Source of the DNA: JAFEBO01 sp050730655
Lineage (GTDB): Bacteria; Planctomycetota; Phycisphaerae; Phycisphaerales; UBA1924
Assembly (NCBI GenBank): GCA_050730655.1
Contig: JBOHNL010000004.1
Span: forward strand, 124,001 to 188,000
Length of the DNA: 64,000 nt
Direction: 5' to 3'
Position numbers and translations under genes: made by a program. The notes beneath the pieces were generated by a model, which saw nothing but the letters and a program-made list of their open reading frames with translations, was not told the origin of the DNA and made no database searches. Shown here piece by piece: positions 1-5,989 of this stretch; position 1 is the first letter of the stretch, and every line of letters begins with the position of its first letter.

Positions 1-734
1 AGTTCATCGGCGATATCAACTCGGGTATCACCGAGACCCGCATCGCCGAGACGATTTCGCGTTACGAGTGGGATCTTGACGGCGACGGTGTGTTCGAAAC
101 CGGGGTCGCACCCGCTGCGTCCGTTCCCAAGCCCACGATGACATACGTTTCGAACGGCACCTACCCGGTGACGCTCCGCGTTCGTGACAGCCAAGGCAAG
201 ACCGGCACCGACACGATCAATGTGGTTGTTTTCGGCGGAGTTACGACCTTCACCAACACACCGGTCAACGGCGTGCAGGGGACGATAGTTCCGTTCACCA
301 TCGTCGGCACGAATCTGAAGAATGTGACCAGCGCCTCGCAGGTGACTCTGACCTCGGGTACCGGCGTGACCGTCACCGGAACCCCCGTACCCAACTCAAT
401 GGGCACGCAGGTCACCGGCCTTTCGTTCGTAATCGATATCGCGGCCTCAGTCGGTGGACACAACACCCGCGTCGGAAACATCGACGGCAACGCGACGTAT
501 ACCGACTTCCTGACCGTGACGGCCGCCGCGGCACCCTGCCCCGGCGATCTCAACGGCGACGGCTTTGTGGACGATTCGGACTTCGTCCTCTTCGCCGCGG
601 CGTACGACCTGCTCGATTGCGCCGATCCGTCCATGCCGGCGGGCTGCCCGGCCGACCTGAACGACGACGGCATTGTCGACGACACGGACTTCGTGATGTT
701 CTCGTCCGCGTACGACGCGTTCCTCTGCCCGTAA
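1..734 (+). CDS. C-terminal part of secreted PKD/dockerin-like repeat protein
   Basis: The gene enters from the left edge. Its frame is open from base 3 and 243 residues are visible before the TAA. An early segment, YEWDLDGDGVFE, is the typical core of a PKD/Ig-like domain. An IPT-like beta-sandwich seems to follow. The end holds two similar acidic repeats, DLNGDGFVDDSDF at about visible residues 182-194 and DLNDDGIVDDTDF at about 218-230, separated by a Cys-containing linker and ending in FLCP. Such Asp-rich loops resemble the calcium-binding loops of dockerin type I or EF-hand repeats, and paired copies close many large secreted proteins of Phycisphaerae. The protein is probably extracellular or surface-bound. 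The N-terminus and any catalytic domain lie outside the window. A terminator follows 47 bp later. Confidence 0.8.
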   Translation, partial: FIGDINSGITETRIAETISRYEWDLDGDGVFETGVAPAASVPKPTMTYVSNGTYPVTLRVRDSQGKTGTDTINVVVFGGVTTFTNTPVNGVQGTIVPFTIVGTNLKNVTSASQVTLTSGTGVTVTGTPVPNSMGTQVTGLSFVIDIAASVGGHNTRVGNIDGNATYTDFLTVTAAAAPCPGDLNGDGFVDDSDFVLFAAAYDLLDCADPSMPAGCPADLNDDGIVDDTDFVMFSSAYDAFLCP

Positions 735-780
735 TGGCAGGGTCGCCCGACGCTGGCGAATGAGATACTTCGCAAAATAG

Positions 781-817
781 AAAACGCCGCCGGGAGACCG
801 GCGGCGTTTTTCTTTTC
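781..817. terminator. Bidirectional rho-independent terminator
   Basis: A 13-bp perfect stem (AAAACGCCGCCGG pairing with CCGGCGGCGTTTT) surrounds a GAGA loop. On the plus strand it is followed by TCTTTTC, which suits the dockerin-like gene ending at 734. On the minus strand the same hairpin is followed by a T-rich run (TTTTCTATTTT), so it can also end the tRNA-Gly transcript coming from the right. Confidence 0.85.
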
Positions 818-819
818 AA

Positions 820-891
820 AGCGGGCGAAGGGATTTGAACCCTCGACCTTCTCGTTGGCAACGAGACGCTCTACCACTGAGCTACGCCCGC
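820..891 (-). tRNA. tRNA-Gly (anticodon GCC)
   Basis: The reverse strand folds as a full cloverleaf. The acceptor stem is GCGGGCG/CGCCCGC, the D arm contains GCTCAGTGGTAGAGC, the anticodon stem TCTCG/CGAGA carries loop TTGCCAA with anticodon GCC, and the T arm is GAGGGTTCAAATCCC-like. The discriminator base is T at position 820. No CCA is encoded. The bidirectional terminator lies just downstream and a promoter-like pair lies about 75 bp upstream. Confidence 0.95.
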
Positions 892-966
892 AAGACCAGA
901 CAGGACTCTTCAATTGTCGCCCTTCCAGCCGGGTCGAACGTGCCGAATCGACCGGAAGCGGGTAGA

Positions 967-995
967 AAGTTAGCCGGAGCAACCCGCAAGGTCAA
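967..995 (-). promoter_or_regulatory. Probable sigma70-like promoter of tRNA-Gly
   Basis: Read on the minus strand, TTGACC (990-995) and TAACTT (967-972) are separated by 17 bp and lie about 75 bp upstream of the tRNA. The -35 is one mismatch from consensus; the -10 is weaker. The placement between the dsbD-like stop and the tRNA supports it, but no transcript evidence exists here. Confidence 0.4.
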
Positions 996-1030
996 CTCGG
1001 ACGGATTGGTCGTCAAGGTCGGAAGCCACT

Positions 1031-2917
1031 TTACGCGGGAGGAAGCGGCCCGCGAACCGCCGCTTCAAGGTCCGACGGCTTAAAGAAACTGTTGAAATAG
1101 ATCGGCCGCTCTCGTCCCGGGCGATAGATCGCGACCAAAGGGATGCCTCCGCCCCCGGAGATTTCACGAACCAGCCCCCAGCCCTGGCTCTCGCCGGCGC
1201 TGGTGAGATCGATCTTGACCGGCACGACATTGGAGTCGTTCAGAATCCCGACCCCAGTTTCGCTCAGCAGCACGTTCCGCTCGATGACGTGGCAATTGGT
1301 GCACCACTTGGCAGTGAAGTCCACCACCACCGTTTTTCCCGATTTGAGTGCGGCATCAATTTTCGCTCGCACATCACCCTCGGGGGCGTTTACAAATCTC
1401 GTCCACGTGACCGGCCCCTCAGAGGTCAGCGCACGCGTTGTCCAAACTGTGATTCCAATCCACATGAGTGCGAGGACGGTCACGGTGGCTTTCGCGCCGG
1501 TCGTCCGCAGCATGCGCCATCCGCCGACGATCGCCCAGACTCCGCCAAAGACCGCAACCGCGCCGACGGCAAACCAAGGCCACTTTTCGCTTGTCAAGTT
1601 GGAGAGCAGGAACGCGGCGACGGCGAGCATCAGGATGCCCAGCACCTGCTTGAGCAACTCGCCTCCGGGTCCGGCTTTCGGTAGCCGGTCGATCAAACGC
1701 GGGAATGCGATGAGCACCGCATACGGGAATGCCATGCCCGCGCCCATGACGACAAACGTGACCAGCCCCATCCACGGTGGTTGCGTCGCGGCCCACGCGA
1801 TCGTCGCGCCAAGCAGCGGGCCTGTGCAGGGTGTCGAGAGCACGGCGGTCAGCCCGCCGAGCAGGAAATTCCCGAACACAGTGTCGTGGCTCGGATTGAG
1901 CATGTACACCGATTGGGGCAGATTGACCGTGAACAGCCCGATCATTCCCAGCCCCATCACACCGACGATTGCCGCCATGATGATCGTGAACCACTGGCTT
2001 GTGAAAACCTGGCCCCAATCCTGCTTCTGGCCGCCGGTCACAATGCCGAAGATCAAGAGGCCCAAAACAAGAAACGTCGCGACGATTCCGACGCAGTAAA
2101 CCGCGCCGAAAAGAGCCAGTTTTCCCGGATGTCCGGCCTGCTGCTGGAGCGAGAGGATCTTGATCGGAATCACCGGCAGCACGCACGGAGTCAAGTTGAG
2201 CAAAAACCCCGCGACAAACGCGATGAGCAGAATGACCAGCGACTGATCGCGACCGAGCGAGAATTCGTAACCGAAGAAATCGAACCGGCTGCGCGCCGTG
2301 GAGGGTGCCGCCGCGGTCGCGCCAGCGTTCATGCGCGAATAGACGCTCGGATCAAACTCCGTGAACAGGCCCGCCTCGCCAGCCGGTGCGGTTGCGATTT
2401 GCCCCAGCGGCTTCACTTCGAGCGAAACTTCCAGTTCGATCGTCTCGGGCATGAGACAGACCGATTCATCGCAGGCCTGAATCGCGACCGAGATCGGCAA
2501 CTTCAGCGCGCCAACCGGAAAATCCGCGCTGAGCTGCACCGGAACAAAGGCCACCGCCTTGCCGACGAAGAATTCCATCTCGACCGGCTTGCCCACGAAG
2601 CCCACTTTCACGCGCGTCGGCTTGGGCCACTGAATCGGGCCGATCTTCATTTCCTTCGGTGCGACCAGTTGAATCACCGTCGGCTCGAGATTCAGATCTT
2701 TGAGTTCGGCCGGTGGAACCGGTTCGTTGGTCTGGGTGTGCCATCCCTTGGCGTGATCCAGAATGACCGCGATCGCGAATTGCTCGCCGGGTGCGACCTG
2801 GGTCCGCTGCGCCGACGCCGTCACCGTCACCTTCGTGGATGACCCAAACTGGGCGATCGCCGGGGTCGAAAATGCCGTTGTGAGCAGCGCCGCAAGCAGG
2901 ATTCCAAGTAGTCTCAT
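1031..2917 (-). CDS. DsbD-like thiol:disulfide interchange protein
   Basis: A 628-residue inner-membrane protein predicted to carry electrons from cytoplasmic thioredoxin to periplasmic thiols. It starts with a signal peptide (LLGILLAALLTTAFSTPAIA), followed by a DsbD N-terminal-like beta domain to about residue 200. Eight or so membrane segments follow, with the conserved TPCVLPV motif near residue 244 and a second Cys in LSTPCTGPLLG. The C-terminal thioredoxin domain has the redox motif WCTNCH near residue 536. All three DsbD modules are therefore present, although the family is usually nearer 570 residues. The ATG at 2917 was chosen over an upstream Met at 3031 because it directly precedes the signal peptide and has GGAAGGAA about 9 nt upstream. 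It is divergent from fliM across 173 bp. Periplasmic disulfide repair or cytochrome c maturation are the likely uses. Confidence 0.88.
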   Translation of the reverse strand: MRLLGILLAALLTTAFSTPAIAQFGSSTKVTVTASAQRTQVAPGEQFAIAVILDHAKGWHTQTNEPVPPAELKDLNLEPTVIQLVAPKEMKIGPIQWPKPTRVKVGFVGKPVEMEFFVGKAVAFVPVQLSADFPVGALKLPISVAIQACDESVCLMPETIELEVSLEVKPLGQIATAPAGEAGLFTEFDPSVYSRMNAGATAAAPSTARSRFDFFGYEFSLGRDQSLVILLIAFVAGFLLNLTPCVLPVIPIKILSLQQQAGHPGKLALFGAVYCVGIVATFLVLGLLIFGIVTGGQKQDWGQVFTSQWFTIIMAAIVGVMGLGMIGLFTVNLPQSVYMLNPSHDTVFGNFLLGGLTAVLSTPCTGPLLGATIAWAATQPPWMGLVTFVVMGAGMAFPYAVLIAFPRLIDRLPKAGPGGELLKQVLGILMLAVAAFLLSNLTSEKWPWFAVGAVAVFGGVWAIVGGWRMLRTTGAKATVTVLALMWIGITVWTTRALTSEGPVTWTRFVNAPEGDVRAKIDAALKSGKTVVVDFTAKWCTNCHVIERNVLLSETGVGILNDSNVVPVKIDLTSAGESQGWGLVREISGGGGIPLVAIYRPGRERPIYFNSFFKPSDLEAAVRGPLPPA

Positions 2918-3090
2918 TCGATCCAATTCCTTCCGGCAAGCCGGGGGAGCACAAAGGGGTGCATATCTCGTCCTGATCGGCCCTTCAACGTTCAAGGCTG
3001 CACGAGAGGCCGGTCGATGATTGGATGCCACCGTTCGCGACCCGTTCCTCCCCAGCCTCCCTTGCCGCCTGACGGCCCTACGGAACCAAA

Positions 3091-4107
3091 ATGGCCGATG
3101 TTCTGAATCAGAGCGAAGTGGATGCCCTGCTTGCCGCGGTCGATACCGGCACGGTCGAGCAGGAGCAGCGCTCGGTCACGATCTTCAGCCGCCATCGCGA
3201 CACGACCGACGGCCTCGAGGTCAAGGCGTACGACTTCAAGCGCCCCGAGCGCGTCAGTAAAGATCAGATGCGTTCGCTCCAGACGCTTCACGAGAGTTTC
3301 GCCCGAAACTTCGGTGCGTCGCTCTCGGGCTTCCTTCGCACCATCGTCGAGGTCAAAGTCGCAACCTGCGAGCAGATGACCTATTCAGAGTTCATCGCCG
3401 GCCTTCCGAATCCGACCAGCTTCAACCTCATCAAGGCCGACGCGCTCGAAGGTCAGATCTGCCTCGAGATCTCTCCCCTCATCATCTATCCAATCATCGA
3501 TCGCTTGCTGGGCGGCACCAGCCACGATCTCTTCATCCCGCAGCGACCGCTGACGCTGATCGAAACCCGCCTGATCGGCAACGTCACCACGCGCGGCCTC
3601 GCCACGCTTTCTGAAGCATGGAGCTCGGTCAAGAAGATGACGTTCAGTATCGCCGCCACCGAGAGCAACCCGCAGCTCGTACAGATTGTCCCGCCGAACG
3701 AAGTCGTGGTCGTGATCGGTTTCGAGCTCAAGATGAGCAACCGAGCCGGCACGATGAATCTGTGCATCCCCTACAACGTCATCGAGCCGGTGATGGAAGA
3801 ACTGAGCGCCCAAAGCTGGTTTACCTCCTCGAAGAATCAGAAATCGACTGAGATCGAACAGACGGTGGCCACCACGCTTGGCCGAGCAAGTCTGCAGGTC
3901 ACGGGGGTACTTGCCGAGACGACGATCAGCCTCCGAGATCTCCTGCTGATGGCCCCGGGCGACCTGCTGGTGACCGAAAAGCGGGCCGATCAGCCGGTGG
4001 TCGTCTGTGTTGAAGATGAGAAGAAGTTTCTGGCACGGGTGGGTCGCTGCCGGGGTAATAAAGCCCTTCGAATCGACCGAGCGATCGGCGTCGGGGACCG
4101 GGTTTAA
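3091..4107 (+). CDS. fliM: Flagellar motor switch protein FliM
   Basis: A 338-residue protein of normal FliM length, part of the cytoplasmic C-ring that receives phospho-CheY and sets the direction of flagellar rotation. The N-terminus VLNQSEVDALLAAV (residues 4-17) matches the CheY-binding EIDALL peptide. The middle CheC-like domain runs from about residue 45 to 230, and a C-terminal SpoA domain (about 255-330) includes the ISLRDLLLMAPGDLL stretch. An ATG preceded by GGAA defines the start. No other flagellar gene is visible in the window, so it sits apart from any flagellar operon and immediately upstream of the nusA leader and promoter. FliN and FliY share the SpoA domain but lack the long middle domain, so FliM is the best call. 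Confidence 0.93.
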   Translation: MADVLNQSEVDALLAAVDTGTVEQEQRSVTIFSRHRDTTDGLEVKAYDFKRPERVSKDQMRSLQTLHESFARNFGASLSGFLRTIVEVKVATCEQMTYSEFIAGLPNPTSFNLIKADALEGQICLEISPLIIYPIIDRLLGGTSHDLFIPQRPLTLIETRLIGNVTTRGLATLSEAWSSVKKMTFSIAATESNPQLVQIVPPNEVVVVIGFELKMSNRAGTMNLCIPYNVIEPVMEELSAQSWFTSSKNQKSTEIEQTVATTLGRASLQVTGVLAETTISLRDLLLMAPGDLLVTEKRADQPVVVCVEDEKKFLARVGRCRGNKALRIDRAIGVGDRV

Positions 4108-4140
4108 TCCCCCAGACGCCCCTCCCGCGCTGTTCTTCAT

Positions 4141-4169
4141 TTGAAGGCTGCACTGCTTGTCGCTATACT
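4141..4169 (+). promoter_or_regulatory. Sigma70-like promoter for the nusA operon
   Basis: TTGAAG at 4141-4146 and TATACT at 4164-4169 are separated by exactly 17 bp. Each hexamer is close to the TTGACA/TATAAT consensus. Transcription would begin near 4176 and give a leader of about 360 nt before nusA. This is the best promoter-like pair I noticed by eye in the window. Confidence 0.6.
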
Positions 4170-4397
4170 GGCGGGCCTTTGTTCGGCTTTCTCCGTCCGG
4201 CATGTTGCCGTCCGGGGAAAGTCCGGGGATGAAGCGTCATGCAGACGGCTGGCAATCATGCTCGGTAATCGCTCCAATCCCGTCGCCGCGGGTTCACCCT
4301 CGCGGCTTCAGGTTCGGACGGACCGTTCGCCGGTCGGCTCGTGCGGAGGAATCTTCCGCATGAGATGAAGCCGCCACTTGCGGTGACGCTTTTTCCC

Positions 4398-4432
4398 GGG
4401 CCACGGGTGGCACAGTTTGCCGCCGGTGGCCC
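4398..4432. repeat. Inverted repeat GGGCCAC/GTGGCCC
   Basis: Seven-base arms GGGCCAC (4398-4404) and GTGGCCC (4426-4432) pair perfectly around a 21-nt loop containing GGTGGCAC. The word GGTGGCCCGC here also occurs on the minus strand in the 17077-17147 element, so both may be remnants of one dispersed repeat family. Flanking GC-rich arms could extend the structure. Confidence 0.4.
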
Positions 4433-4532
4433 GCGGTGTTTTCCGGGCCCGGCTCGGAACTCGATTGAAATGTTTGACATCCCGATAACTCGACATCCCG
4501 TGAAGAGTTCAGCGCAGAGATAGGAAAACCAA

Positions 4533-5885
4533 ATGAACACGACCGAAATGCTCCGCATCCTCGACTCCATCGCCCGCGATCGCAACATCGATCGCTCGGT
4601 TCTCATTCGCGATCTCGAACTCGCGATGGTCTCCGCCGCCAAGAAGCACTTCAACACGCTCGACGCCGAAGAGTTCACCTGCACGCTCGACCCGATGTCC
4701 GGCAATCTCACGATGACGCGCCACGGCGCGCCGCTCGAGATGACGCCCGCCGCGTTCGGTCGCATCGCCGCGCAGACCTTCAAGCAGGTGATGATCCAGA
4801 AGTTCCGCGACGACGAGCGGACCAGCATCTTCGAAGAGTTCTCCAAGCGCGTCGGCGAGATCGCGGTCGGCACCGCGCAGCGTTACGAAGGCGGCGCCCT
4901 TGTCGTCACGATCGACCGCGCCGAGGCGTTCATGCCCCGCAGCGAGCAGATCCCCGGCGAGCAGTTCAACGCGGGCGACCGCGTCCGCTGCCTGATTCTC
5001 GACGTCCGCGATGTCGGCAATCAAATCAAGATCGTCCTCAGCCGCAGCCACCCGGATTTCATCAAGCGTCTTTTCGAAGTCGAAGTGCCCGAAGTCGCCG
5101 AGCGCATCATCGAGATCAAGGCGATGGCCCGCGAAGCCGGCTACCGCACCAAGCTCGCCGTCTCGAGCATGGACAACAAGGTCGATGCCGTCGGCGCGTG
5201 CGTGGGCGTCAAAGGCTCGCGCATCAAGAACATCGTTGATGAACTCAACGGTGAAAAGATCGACATCGTCCGCTGGAACGAGTCGAGCCAGGTGCTCATC
5301 CAGAACTCGCTCAAGCCGGCCGAAGTCGCGGAAATCAGCCTCTGCTTCGAACTCGGCCGTGCCACCGTTGTCGTCCGCGACGATCAGCTTTCGCTCGCTA
5401 TCGGCAAACGCGGACAGAACGTCCGCCTCGCCGCCCGCCTCACCGGCTGGGACATCGACATCCTCACGCCCGAGGAATTCACCAAGGGCGTCGAGACCAT
5501 GTACCAGACGGTCCAGAGCGTCGAAGGTATCGACGAGAAGATGGCCGACAAGCTCGCGGCACTCGGCATGGTCAGCGTCTTCGACATCGAAGAAGTCGGC
5601 ACCGAAGTGCTCATGAGCGAACTCGAGATCGACGAAGCCAAAGCAGCCGAGGTCGTCAGCACCTGCTCGACCAAGGCCAAGGTCGTCGCCGAACAGCAGC
5701 AGAAGGACAAGGAAGAGAAAGAACGCAAGGCCCGCGAAGACGCGGCAACCGCCGCGAAGTTGCTGGCCGAAGGCGGCACAACAGGTGGCGAGGCGGGCGA
5801 TGCCGCGGCAGACGCCATCCTCGGCGCATCGACCGAAGTTTCGGGCGATGCGCGGGCCGCGGACATTTTGGGGCAGGGATCGTGA
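4533..5885 (+). CDS. nusA: Transcription termination/antitermination factor NusA
   Basis: A 450-residue RNA polymerase-associated factor that modulates pausing, termination and antitermination. It has the NusA N-terminal domain (LRILDSIARDRNIDRS and onward), an S1 domain around residues 109-175 and two KH domains around 200-330, including the conserved LAIGKRGQNVRLAARLTGW motif. A helix-hairpin-helix segment near 330-385 (MADKLAALGMVSVFDIEEVG) follows. The last 65 residues are Lys/Glu- then Ala/Gly-rich and probably disordered. It heads a nusA-infB-ylxP-rbfA cluster, a widespread translation/transcription operon, but rimP is absent from its usual place upstream. A structured leader precedes it. 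The gap to infB is 104 nt and contains a small hairpin with a GCAA tetraloop (5905-5920). Confidence 0.97.
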   Translation: MNTTEMLRILDSIARDRNIDRSVLIRDLELAMVSAAKKHFNTLDAEEFTCTLDPMSGNLTMTRHGAPLEMTPAAFGRIAAQTFKQVMIQKFRDDERTSIFEEFSKRVGEIAVGTAQRYEGGALVVTIDRAEAFMPRSEQIPGEQFNAGDRVRCLILDVRDVGNQIKIVLSRSHPDFIKRLFEVEVPEVAERIIEIKAMAREAGYRTKLAVSSMDNKVDAVGACVGVKGSRIKNIVDELNGEKIDIVRWNESSQVLIQNSLKPAEVAEISLCFELGRATVVVRDDQLSLAIGKRGQNVRLAARLTGWDIDILTPEEFTKGVETMYQTVQSVEGIDEKMADKLAALGMVSVFDIEEVGTEVLMSELEIDEAKAAEVVSTCSTKAKVVAEQQQKDKEEKERKAREDAATAAKLLAEGGTTGGEAGDAAADAILGASTEVSGDARAADILGQGS

Positions 5886-5989
5886 AAAGTGTGATCAGTC
5901 GCTTTCCGGCGCAAGCCGGATCAACGTTCAGAACGCCGGGTTTGGAATGTCGGAAGGTTTCAGGTTGGATTTGAATCTCGGAGCATCGT

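Larger units (their letters stand above)
4108..4532 (+). promoter_or_regulatory. Gene-free nusA leader region with strong predicted structure
   Basis: This 425-bp gap has no convincing ORF. It contains a promoter-like pair (4141-4169) and then a transcript-sized leader of roughly 360 nt before nusA. Local hairpins include 4285-4306 (GCCGCG/CGCGGC), 4321-4335 (GACCG/CGGTC), 4342-4360 (TGCGGA/TCCGCA) and 4371-4383 (CCGC/GCGG). A long-range 8-bp pairing, AAGCGTCA (4232-4239) with TGACGCTT (4384-4391), would close these into one multibranched fold, followed by a run of T to 4394. A further inverted repeat lies at 4398-4432. This could be an attenuator-type leader of the nusA-infB operon or a separate small RNA. 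I recognise no known riboswitch class. There is no rimP gene upstream of nusA, where it usually lies. Confidence 0.5.

Noticed and set aside
161..982. Minus-strand frame of 273 codons covering the dockerin-like gene and the tRNA
   Set aside because: It runs antisense to a supported gene and through a terminator and a tRNA.
4208..4235. GGGGAAAGTCCGGGG resembles the conserved start of bacterial RNase P RNA
   Set aside because: The region is too short for RNase P RNA and the other conserved blocks, such as the ACAGAA-type segment and the closing P4 strand, are absent.
4141..4368. Reading frame with a signal-peptide-like start in the nusA leader
   Set aside because: The region overlaps the promoter and is strongly structured; no conserved protein features.
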